Assembly: GCA_037783415.1 (NCBI GenBank)
Contig: JAZGTN010000119.1
Location: 620,001 to 684,000 of the forward strand
Reading direction: 5' to 3'
Origin: Leptasterias polaris
Taxonomy: Eukaryota > Echinodermata > Asteroidea > Forcipulatida > Asteriidae
Length of the DNA: 64,000 nt
Shown: one piece after another, positions 25,801 to 37,500 of the stretch
How the letters are laid out: each line of letters starts with the position of its first letter
Position numbering within the stretch: the stretch's first letter is position 1
The notes under the pieces: model-generated
Databases searched by the model: none
What the model was told of the DNA's origin: nothing
What the model saw: only the letters and a program-made list of their open reading frames with translations
Program-made: the position numbers and the translations under genes

Positions 25801-26781
25801 CACAAAATCATTCGTCTCATAAATTCAAGCTCCACCAAAATGTTGATATTTCGGCGCCAGGAGTGTCATTTATGGTGCATTATGAATAATATAAATAATA
25901 AAAACCATTAAATGTAAGCAAACAGTGGAGCGATCCATTTCCAACCTCTATCCAACGGAAAGTTTAGAACGCAGATCGCATAAGTGAGCTCAAGGGATCG
26001 ACGGACGGAACGAGAGACATTTAAAAACTGTAATAATATTCTAATGTCAAAACAGTTTGGGGGTCTATTTACGGAAACTGCATCTTCACAAATAATCATC
26101 GCGCAACACACAATTTCCGGAATTGTTGTTGTTCTGAGTCCGATTACCCAATCTTATTGTATTTTCTACCCAACAGGAAATATCCATTCAGTATATAACT
26201 TGATATGAAAGAGTCCACTTCGGTGTGGTCACAAGCATTGGGACAATATTTCAGGAGATCTTAAATTTCCGTTACCTTTATGTAAATGCTTGTCTAAACA
26301 GAACCATGTTTTGTTTGCATTTGTACACTTCAATCCGAAACTGTAATTTTAGTATACAAACAGTCTTATTGATAAATCCTAGACAGATATATATTACAGA
26401 AATCTACAAGTAGAATATTAGGCACCCCCAAACATAAGGCTAAGCGTACCTAAAGGGGGGGGGGGTTAATCTGGACTTTGGAAATTGAAAAGTTCCAGAG
26501 AGTAAAATGTTATATTTTTTACGCTATAATTATTATAGAGATAACTATTTATCGGTTTACACGCATACAATGCTTTTGTTTCTACACTCACGCCAGATTA
26601 TCTTATAACAAAAAGTTTAGAGATTACTTTTTCTTTTAATGCGCTGAAAGGGGGCTTCTTAGAAAAAAAAGGCAAGTGAAAACTTAGACTAAAATAAAAA
26701 GTACACCATTTGCGCCCCCATTTAATGTTACTCTATTTACGGCACTGCTCCGAAAATCCTGCAAACGCACTCATAACTGTC

Positions 26782-26933
26782 CAGGGCTCGATTTCACAAA
26801 GAGTTAAGATTGATCTTAAGTGCAAATCCATCGTAGTTGCTTAGCAAAGAGTGATGTCACAATACAAATCACTATGGTTATACTGATAACTCATCTTAAG
26901 ATGAATCTTAGTGCTTTGTTAAATCGACCCCTG
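26782..26933. mobile_element. 152-bp MITE with CAGGGxTCGATTT ends
   Basis: 39-bp imperfect inverted ends: CAGGGCTCGATTTCACAAAG and the complement of CTTTGTTAAATCGACCCCTG, followed inward by GATTGATCTTAAG / CTTAAGATGAATC. Confidence 0.7.
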
Positions 26934-26964
26934 AACACTGGTGTCGCCTGAGATAAGATAACCC

Positions 26965-27045
26965 AGAGTGTAGTAGAGCGCTGGCAAGTTTATCCTGAGG
27001 TTGTTGGTTCAAATCCCTTTGTGGTCAATTCGTTTTCGTTCCACC
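26965..27045 (+). mobile_element. tRNA-derived SINE fragment just upstream of VGLUT exon 1
   Basis: A-box-like GTGTAGTAGAGCGCTGG, then B box GGTTCAAATCC, then an A-rich end. It does not fold as a tRNA gene. Confidence 0.55.
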
Positions 27046-27167
27046 CAAAATAAAAAATAAAATTACTCGTTCAGTTTCCCTTGTGGCTAATTACCTGATA
27101 ATTAAATGCAATTAACTAAAGTTAATATTATTATTATTACTGTTTTGTTTTGGGTTTTTTCATCAGG

Positions 27168-27449
27168 ATGAAATCCCCACGGGAAGACAAAGCATCGCTG
27201 GTTCCCCAAGACTCAGAGGATATCGAAGAGGGAGAGCTGGCTACCAACCAAACACACTCAACTGGTACCCGATCCGGCAAGCCAAGGTGCTGTAGCGGTT
27301 GTTGCCCCATGGCGAAGCGTTACATCGTGGCTGTGATGAGCTGTATTGGATTCTGTATATCGTTTGGTATACGATGCAACTTGGGCGTGGCCATCGTCGA
27401 CATGGTTAACAACAACACGGTTACCATCAACGGGCAGAAAGAAATACAC
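27168..27449 (+). CDS. VGLUT: VGLUT coding exon 1: cytosolic N-tail and first membrane segment
   Basis: Encodes residues 1-94. An acidic N-tail is followed by a cysteine cluster (CCSGCC, residues 41-46), then membrane segment 1 (about 52-79) with the conserved arginine of FGIRCNLG (R69). A luminal NNT glycosylation sequon follows (N82). The upstream TTTTTTCATCAG|G looks like an acceptor, so the exon probably starts at 27167. Donor CAC|GTAAGG, phase 0. Confidence 0.9.
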
Positions 27450-28453
27450 GTAAGGATCACTGTGGTCCCTGTCTTCTTATGTTTATTTTACTTCGCAACC
27501 CTCAATTATTGAGATCCACTGTCAGCACTTGCTGACGTAATATTGATATTTCCACTGTCTTAAACGCATTATCACTTTTGGTAATTGTCAAAGACCAGTA
27601 TCCCCACCTGGTGTATATCAACATATGCATAAAATAACAAACCCGTAACAAAGTGGGCTTCATACAAAATAAATTTTAACAAATAAAACAAAAATGAAGA
27701 TATTTTGACTATAATAATTCTGTGTTAATTTGACAAATCTTAAGGTCATTTTTAACCCAGATTCCTGGTGGAAAATATTGACCTAGAAGTGAGTCAGCCC
27801 CACGGGAACAGGATCAGGGTAAATTCTGACCCAGTATTGTTTCAGAACGAATTTCCATTATGATTCATCATATAAATGTATGCCTGATTCTGTTTCAGTT
27901 CCGAGAATTCGACTGGAGTCCTCGGATAGTAGGACTAATGCATAGTTCTTTCTTTTGGGGCTACATTGTCACTCAGGTGCCTGGTGGGTACCTTGCGTCT
28001 AGATTCCCTGCTAATAGGTAAGAGTTGTCAAGGATTTGGGTTTCTGTTTATTTTTGACGGGGGTCCCTCTGACTGACATTATTCAAGAAAGTGCCAATTT
28101 CCGTCCTTTTTTCCTGACCACAATTAATGCACGGAGTTTTGGAAGTGCAGGATGATGACATCATAAACGTAAGATGACGACATCCTGATATGTTTGGGGT
28201 TTTTTTAAGGCATTTTTTTCTTCAACTGGGAAACAAATGACAATAATAAAGAAAAAAAGACACGTGAAGTTCAGTATGAATTTGAAATTATTTGGCTACA
28301 TGTCATTTTGGGGACAAGGTTTTCGGTACAAATCTTTGAACCGTAGTCCACAGAACTGCAAGGCTGGGACAGCCTCAGACAACCAGTTCATCTGATCTAT
28401 CTTATGAGCTGTAGATACAACAAAATAAAAACAACACCAGCAACAACAGCAGC

Positions 28454-28524
<71 letters not shown>

Positions 28525-31500
28525 CCGCAGCAGCAGCAATAGCAAAAACAAAACAACAGCAGCTGCACCAGCCGCAGCAGAGGCAAAACAACAACAGCAA
28601 CAACAACAACAGCAACAACAACAACAACAACAATAATAACAACAACAACAACAGCAACAACAACAACAACAACAGCATTAACAGCAACAGCACCAGCACC
28701 AGCACCAGCAATGGTGGGTGTAACAAAGCGTTTAGAGCCGTCCATTTTCACTCGTGATCATTTCTTTGTTTTCTCTTTCTCTCTGACAGAATTTTCTGCA
28801 TTGCTATATTTTTGTCGTCCATTTTAAATCTCTTTATACCGTTGGCATGTCACGTCCATTACTCCATGGTCATCGTTATCCGCGTATTACAGGGACTAAT
28901 CGAGGTGAGTTCTGTTTGTTATGCACACTCTAGAAATTATTCTAAAAAGTGTACCCGAACTGTGTAAAAACATTGTTTTGAACTGAAATTATTGTACTAA
29001 TTGGGTGTAGTGGCTGTGACTACTGCGGTAGAAACAACTGTTATTATAAATGGGTATACAGCATACTAAAGTGAATTAAATCCTACATACGGGGCACGAA
29101 CCTTTTCAATAGACCTTATGCATATGACGTCATTTGAGTAGGGCGCCCTCGTCTAGAGGTCAAAAGGAAGATGTTCATTGGCCAGTCCTATGCGCCGCGC
29201 GTACAAATCAGCGCGTTTCCATTGTTTCATCATCAGTTTACCTCTAAGATGGCGGCTTGGTGACGTCAATGCATAAGGTCCATTATAACGCATACTTGTG
29301 TAGAAGAACCTCTAAACATAATTAGGGTAATAGATGGATTGCAATACGCGTCATTGACCGCCATCTTTGATATAAAACAATGGAAAAGTGCACGCGTGTA
29401 CGCTCTACGAACGACTCTCAGCCAATGATAGCTCTTCACGCGTGCACATTTCATCAAAGATGGCGGCCAGTGGCGTCTATTGCAATCCATCTGTAAGCCT
29501 CAATGTTATGCTCCTATATTGTTCCCCATATCTGACATACCAAGGGCATAGCAAATCAAAAGTTGAACCTACATGAGTATGGTCAAACTATAGTCATTTA
29601 CCATGACACCCGACACATCAACTCATCAGGCACAATCTTTATGCATGTAGTATTAGCGCATATAGCAAACCTTTCCAGGTGAAATAAAGCAAACTTTCCG
29701 ATCCTGGTCCAGACCGTTGTTACTCAACTAATAGAAATGTTTACAAGAGATTTGTTTTTGTTCACCGCGTTCACCGAGCAGGGCTCGATGTCGCTTACAA
29801 CATCAAATCAGCCGAATAAGGTGAATTATGGGAACTTCAAATTGTTAATTCCTCAACCGTGAAACAGTACTTCATACTTTAAAAAAAAAATTCTCAGGAG
29901 AATTGGTAAACCTTTACGAGCTTTATAATCAGTGAGCTTTCAGATTCAGAGATCTAAACTAATCATTGTTTCCTCCCTGGATAATTACTAATTCGAATCG
30001 TTGGTGCCCAACAGTGCGTCATCGTGGTGACTATTGTCGCAGTGTTTTCGCTGGTTCCCATGTTTAGTCTGCACCCGAGAAGCAATCCTTTAAGTTGTTA
30101 AAGCACTCCGAGGCATTGCCCAGACTAATTAATTGGCGAACGTCTGTCTTTCACAACGGTTGGTGAAAACAGCTGCGTTATTTCATGTTTTGGAGATTAA
30201 GTATTTTCTACCTCCACTGATCTAAGAAAACATTAACCTTCTCTTGGGTAAATAGAGAAAGTTGCCTGGCAGTGTCCGGCAGGACTGCTTCCCAAAACGT
30301 CCAAGCGTTTTAAAGGCACTGTACACGTTTGGTAATTACTCAAAATATGTATTAGCATAAAAACTTACTTGGTAACGAGCAACGGAGAGCTGTTGATAGT
30401 ATAAAACAATGTGAGAAACGACTCCCTCTGAAGTAACGTAGTTTTTGAGAAAGAGGGAATTTCTCACTAAAATAATAAAAGACTTCTGGCCAGAAGCCTT
30501 TTATTCCTATCTGAAAGCACACTAATTTGTGCAACAAGGGTGTTTTTTCTTTCATCATTTTCTTGCAACTTCAATGACCAATTGAGCCCAAATTTCCACA
30601 GGTTTGTTATTTTATGCATAATGTTGGGATACACCTAGTGAGAATACTGGTCTTTGACAATTACCAAACGTATTCAGTGCCTTTAATGGCACAGTCTTGC
30701 AGAAACTTGTATGATGGCTGTTCCGACAACTGAATCAAACTCACGGTAGCTCTCGATTAAGAAATAATTGTAATGTTTTTGTCAACACTAGAGGGGGCCC
30801 TTTCGTTTCAATGCTTGAAATGAAACACGTAATGCAATTAACGAAGGGTGTTAGGGTGTGCTTCACTTCAGTTGAACACAAAAATGTTGAGGGAGTAATT
30901 GTTATAATTCGTTTTCGGAAGAGTTGGTTCTGCAAGAATTCAAGTCAAATAAGGTGGACCCGTTTTAGTGAAAATTTGTGAAAAAATGCTCATGTATAAT
31001 TTATATTGTACCAAACAAAAGTTTGTGCGCGCTCACTTACAAGCTTAGCTCGATTGCTGTAGTGGTCTGTTGGTGTCTTTAAATACTATGCTAATGTGTT
31101 TCTACCCCGTTCCAGGGTGTCGAGTACCCAGCATGCCACGGGATGTGGAGTAAATGGGCGCCACCACTCGAAAGAAGCATGCTTGCGACAATTGCTTTCT
31201 CAGGTAAACGCAGTACATTCTATAAATTAAGTTGAAGTATAATCAGCATAAAAACACAATGAAGTTTACTCCTAGGTGAAAAGGAGCGAACATGTTTAAA
31301 AAGTTTCTTGCCCACTTACATAACCTAAGAGCTTTACCATTACATTTTTACTCTATTTTGTACTAATTTGTTGCTATACCACTTTACAATTTTCTTAATG
31401 TTTTTATGACCTTGTATGTGTGCAAAATATAAATTGTATAAATTATAAATTGGGTGACCTCTGCCCCCATATCGGGCATAGTACTGCTTTAGGGCCCAAA

Positions 31501-34500
31501 GATACACGAGTACGTTTCTGTTGTTTGATCCCAGCCATGATGTCTTAATAATAATAATAATAATAATATGGGATTTGAGGCATTGCATGGTGAGGTATCA
31601 TTGCATGGTTTGCGGTAACACCATGTGTACATCTACTTGCTGGGTAGATTATGTTCTTTGAGAACTTGTCTTGCTATTTATTCTACTGCCGCTGAGTAGA
31701 TTATTCGGAATTCGGGAGACTTCGGGAGACTTCAGAGTTCTGAAAAGAACTGTCCTGCTTATTAACTACTACCTTGGCGGGAGGTAGGAAATCGGCCGGG
31801 ACTACTACTTTCGCTTTGTGGATCGAGGGGACTTCTCGTTATTAACTACACTAATATGCAATGTGGGTCTACTGTCTACGGAGCTCCACGAGGGCCATGC
31901 CACTTATCTAGATAACGACATAATTTATCTTGCCAAGTCAACTTTTTAAAACGAAAAAGCCGACTTATCGTGATAGTTTATCTCACCAAGACGACTTCCT
32001 AAAACTAAACGGTTGACTTATCATGATAGTTTATCTCAACAAGACGACTGACTTCCTAAAACTAAACGGTTGACTTATCATGATAGTTTATCTCAACAAG
32101 ACGACTTCCTAAAACCAAGAAGTCGACTTATCCTGATAATTTATGTTGCCAAGACGACTTGCTAAAACTAAAAGGAACTATCATGATAAGTCAACCGTTT
32201 AGTTTTAGGAAGTCGTCTTGGTGAGATAAACTATCATGATAAGTCGACTTCTTAGTTTCAGGAAGTCGTCTTGGCAACATAAATTATCAGGATAAGTCGA
32301 CTTCACAGTTTTAAGAAATCGTCTTGGTGAGATAAACTATCATGAAAAGTCGACCTTTTAGTTTTAGGAAGTCGTATTGTGAGATAAACTATCAGGATAA
32401 GTCGACTTCTTAGTTTTAGGAAGTCGTCTTGGTGAGATAAACTATCACGATAAGTCGGCTTTTTCGTTTTAAAAAGTTGACTTGGCAAGATAAATTATGT
32501 CGTTATCTAGATAAGTGGCATGGCCCTCGTGGAGCTCCGTAACTGTCTATACCAACGAGAGATAACTGTGTCTTGATTTGTCGCCCTCTACACAGGGTCC
32601 TATGCCGGTGCTGTATTTGGTATGCCAGTAGCTGGGTTACTAACAGAGTATGCTGGTTGGCCAACTGTCTTCTACGTATTTGGTAAGTATTCAAGGAGCA
32701 CACCGGTGTCAGAGGGGATTTTGACCCCCGGGGTGATGGGTGTTGTCACCCAAACGGTGAAATAACATGGATCGATGAAGGAAGTGGATTCAAAACAGGG
32801 TGCTTTCAGACTAGATTTCTACACACTTCGCCGTTTGGGGGACATAATCTGCCACACCGGCATCGTTTGGCTATACAATTTTAGGCTACAAAATGGACCG
32901 AAAGGTCACGTGATTTATCCGAACGTCACTTGCAGCTATAGTGCTACCATGGTTGCCAATTTGGGTTAAACAGATTGCCCAAATGCACACTACACTGTAG
33001 AACACACCATTGGGACATTGACTCTCAACATGACGCAGTTGAGATTATTGTGATGATGGCGTCAGGTGATTTTGGTCAATAGCCTAAGGCTAATTTAAAG
33101 TGTTTCAGTTGCGTTCCTGAACTAGCTTATTTCTTTTCTGCAGGTTGCTGTGGTATAGTATGGTTCTTCATTTTTATGTACTTTGTTTACGAGAGGCCGA
33201 GCACCCACCCCACAATAACCCCCGAAGAGAAGACGTACATCGTGGAGAGTATTGGCGAGAGCATGGATATGTTACCACAAAAGGTAGCAACTTGGCATCA
33301 CAAAAGGCCACAAGAAAGTTTTGTTTTTGAGTTTAGTTCTCTGTTTAGTTCTCTGTTTAGTTCTTTGTTCGTTATGTAAGCAAATCAGTAGAATCACACA
33401 TTCTGACGCTGTTTCGTTTGTTCTATTGTCACAGTTTCTTTTCATTGTATTGATACATACGCACAATCACCAACTGACAATCACACAGCTCTGTGGACAT
33501 TCCTTTGTTCCATACACTTAAGGAAAGTCCTGTGTGGACGTGTGTAAGTCCACATAGTGTTTCAAGTCCATACATTATGTGGACCTCTTTTGTTCTCAGG
33601 TCGACAATTATATTTTCAAACCAATTTATTTATTTTTTATTTTTTTATTTTATTCACTCATACAATCTTGTATCAACTCAACACTTTGAGACGTCGGAGC
33701 AAAAATTAGACTTTAATTCGTGAAATTATTGTATGGAAAAAAACAGAGATCATCTCAACATCTTGCGTATTTTTGTCGATCCACACTTTGTATAATGTAA
33801 AGCTTGCCGACACATTTTTTAAAGTTTTCGTTATGCAAATGAGGTTTAACATATTGACCAATCACAACGGTCTGTGTTGATCACGTTGCAGACTAGTACC
33901 TTGGTAAAATCTGGACACGGCGGCCGAGTCCGAGATGCGATAGATTATTTCACGTCTCACGTAAGTCTCGTTTGTTCTCGTTTTTTATACGAGATTGGAG
34001 ATTATAGTGTTTCCCTTAGTGAGTTCTCTTATTCAAACAACCCTACTTGTATCCCCATCGCGCCATCTTAGCTTTGTATAATTTTTCAGAGTGTTATTTT
34101 ATTAACCTATTGCAAGCTCCTTTAAAAAAAATCAATTTGCCCGCATGAAATCAAAAATCAAAATTAAGACATTTGTTTTTACTATTTTGGTATTATTATT
34201 ATTATTTGTTTTGGGGGGGGGGGATTTTAAGTTAACCCTCTTTGTTCTCTTTTGTCCTGCTAGTTTGTTTTCCGCAGGGTGAATATCTTGTTATTAGCAT
34301 TTTTGTTGTTCTTTTGTCATTTCCGATTCTTTACATTTTATGTCATTTTTCTCCGGCTGTGAATTTCAGTCCATTATGCCATCTTTAAAACCATTTTAAG
34401 CTGAATAACTTTCAAAACAAAAGTGAATGTAGACCTTGTTTTAAAGGGGCACTCTCGTTGTGATGATTGTACATATTGAACTCTCAACCACCGGAACTTT

Positions 34501-37500
34501 GAACTCTCAACCACCTACATATTGAACTCTCAACCACCGGAACTTTCAACCACCGGTATCGTTGTCTTGGGAGAGAGCGCGTGTGCTTGCAGTTAGTGGG
34601 TGATAGTTCATAATTCCATATACAGCAACAGCCCTGCTTGGTTCATTATCGATAATGCCCTTTTAAGTATTAGCTTGAAACAAAAAAAAGAATCAGAAAG
34701 CCATGGTTTTCAAAAAGAAGTCGTGATCTCCACTTCATATTACCTTACCCAGTTTTATTACCCATTTAAATATAAATTGGCACTTAAAACGAAGTAAAGC
34801 ATTACACTCCTTCGCATAGTATTACGTAAAATAAGGTGCAAGCTGGTCTAGATAATTACAAGATTAATTGTCATAGTCTACACCAGAAGGCACCTTATTT
34901 TGTGCTATAGTTCATTCAACAAACAAAATAAGGAAGAAAAAACATGCTCATAATGCATTTGGCACATCACCACAACAGAAAAAATGAAAAAGTCCCTTTA
35001 TTGTTAAACTGCTGAATATTATTGTCTTATGTTGTTTCATAGTTTTTTGAGACACCGTGGAAGAGCTTCTTTACGTCACCTCCGGTCTACGCCATTATTG
35101 TAGCCAACTTCTGTCGTAGCTGGACATTCTATCTTTTACTCACCGGCCAGCCTTCCTACTTTGAGCAGGTGTTCCATTACGAAATTTCAGAGGTATGCAC
35201 ATTTCAGACTGTAGAACTAGAGTGGCATAATTAAAAACACCAATCTTGATTTTGTTTCTTTATAGCGTTAGTTTCCATTCACCATCAAAGCAAATCACTT
35301 TGTTACAGTAAAAAAGGTAGTATCGAAAGTGATAAGTTGCATTGGTTTTTTGCTTTTTATATTCTTACCAGAATAAAACCAAAATATTACAATTCCTTTA
35401 TGCAGAGAAGACGTGTGGATTTTCCAGGCATCTCCCCAATTGCCATTATTTTTGTTACCAATGTTGTGCTGTCTTTTTAGATGTACTCGAAGATCTTGCA
35501 GGGTTCTAAAAGCACATCAACAACAACAACAACAACAACAACAAAAACACCAACAACAACGACTGCAAGGCAGGTTCCCCTAATATATGATATGAGCTAT
35601 ACTTAAAATGTAACAACAACAACAACAGCAAACATTTATTTTTTCATTTATGTTTTAACCAATCTTGTATGACCTTGTGTATATTTAAATGCGTTTTTGT
35701 AATATTGTTATTGCTGTTTGTATATATATATATATTTTTATATTTTTTTGTTCAATTTATTGTTGTTCTCTTAAGGACCAGCTGGAGAGGAGAGCCTCTA
35801 GACAGGAACTGTGTTTCTTTTAGGCAATCCTTCGGGCTCCAGCTGTTTCTCTTTCCTTCCTCTGTATGTTAGTTGCTCTTGTTGTATCTTTTAATGTTTT
35901 TACCAATGTGCATTATTGTACTTTTTATCTGCCCGATAAATGAAATAAATATAAAATATAAATAAATATAAATAACAACAATAACAACAACAACAACAAC
36001 AGCAGCAGAAGCAACAGCAGCAGCAACTCAAAAATGCACTCTCAAGTTCGAGTCATCAAATTAATTTGCATTTATTTCTAGTGGGTCGTCTGTTTCACAA
36101 ATAAATGTTTACATTAGAGCAAGATCAATATCATCGCATTAATGTTTAACTATTCATTTCAGGCGAAAACGGGTTACCTGTTGGGGTAGATATCGCTGAT
36201 GCGATTGACTAGCAATTGACTAAACTTGTAATAACCTTTACTTGTGTTCAGGTTGGGATCGTATCAGCATTACCTCATCTCGTCATGGCCATCATTGTCC
36301 CTCTTGGTGGTCAGTTAGCAGATTTCCTGAGGCGGAACCAACTTATGTCTACCACCACGGTCAGGAAACTCTTCAACTGTGGCGGTACGTTCACCCAACA
36401 ATACGGGCCTCAAATCATTATATGCAGTCAAAAAGACAGACTTTTGAAACAACTGGGTTGATCCAATTATTGTTCACTTTTTTCTTGATTTCGTTATTTC
36501 GTTTGTAAGGTTTTGGAGGTGAGGCCGTTTTTCTTCTTTTCACGGCGTATGCCAGAGGTAAAGAAATGGCAATTTTATGCATGTGCATCGCAGTAGGATC
36601 AAGCGGTTTTGCAATTTCAGGTATGTTATCTTCTGTTTGTTTGGGGTTTTGGTTTTTTGGGGGGGTTGGGTGTTTTTGTATGTTTTTCATTAATGTGGAG
36701 TTTAGGTTTCTAAGTTTCAACCATGTGCTCTGGATTGACCCCTCCACCAGAGACAAAAATCACATCCAGACCTTTATGTTATGGCTGGACAACTAGCTGC
36801 ATTAGCAGATGTTGTTGATGTTGACCAATTTTGCGTCGGAAGGATATCGAGTGCAATGGCAATTTGCACCAATTAATACCCTCATAGGAGGCAACGCCCC
36901 CTTCTTTATTGTAATGCTGGAAATGGCCATTTAGATGGTACCACACCATCAAAGAGATATTGAACATGTTTTCTGTGTATTTCCGATGATGTTTAACAAG
37001 ACTGCTTTTCATGCCCAGCTATTGTCTAAGATTATTTGTCTTTTTTAATGAATAATGTTTAATTGATTTTGTTTTAATTAATTATGTTATACAGAAATAA
37101 CCAAAACTAAAACGCCTCGTGCAAAAAATAAAAATATCAGTGTTTGAATGACTGAAGGGCCATTTACATATCTGGGACCTGACCCCCCTCTTAGATAATT
37201 ATGTGGAATGGTTCAGATGAGGCTATCACTGAATTTCAATCCCCCAGGTCCTTACACTTTGGAGATATGGCTTAATTAATGATTGTGTGGTATGGTCAAT
37301 TACTCCTCCCCCTCATTGAAGGGTTTTAACTGTAATGTTAGAGACTTGTAATTTTCCCCCCACTCACATGAGGACTCTGTCTATTGAAAAATGAGTACAC
37401 CACAAGAATGAATTTTGTCATTTCCCTTCCTCATTAAGAATACTTCACATTTCGAACCACACCAAAGAACAATTAAACTGAGAACATTTTCAATTTGGTG

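Larger units (their letters stand above)
17891..27166 (+). other. Presumed first intron or upstream region of VGLUT
   Basis: No coding exon recognised. Contains family C copy 2, telomere-like and homopolymer tracts, the GGGTCA repeat cluster, MITE B copy 1, a LINE-like tail and a SINE. 24900-25080 has several TGACGT motifs but no clear gene. Confidence 0.5.
32683..35042 (+). other. VGLUT introns 5-7
   Basis: Apart from exons 6 and 7, I see only a 12-bp triple repeat (GTTTAGTTCTCT type, 33333-33369), a partly duplicated AACTCTCAACCACCGGAACT block (34464-34555) and the small inverted-repeat element at 34827. Confidence 0.6.

Noticed and set aside
28296..28757. Poly-Thr/Asn/Val/Cys frames
   Set aside because: They come from the CAA/CAG microsatellite in VGLUT intron 2.
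36566..36796. Separate small gene after VGLUT exon 10
   Set aside because: It is read-through of exon 10 into its intron; the exon ends at the GTATGT donor 36620/36621.
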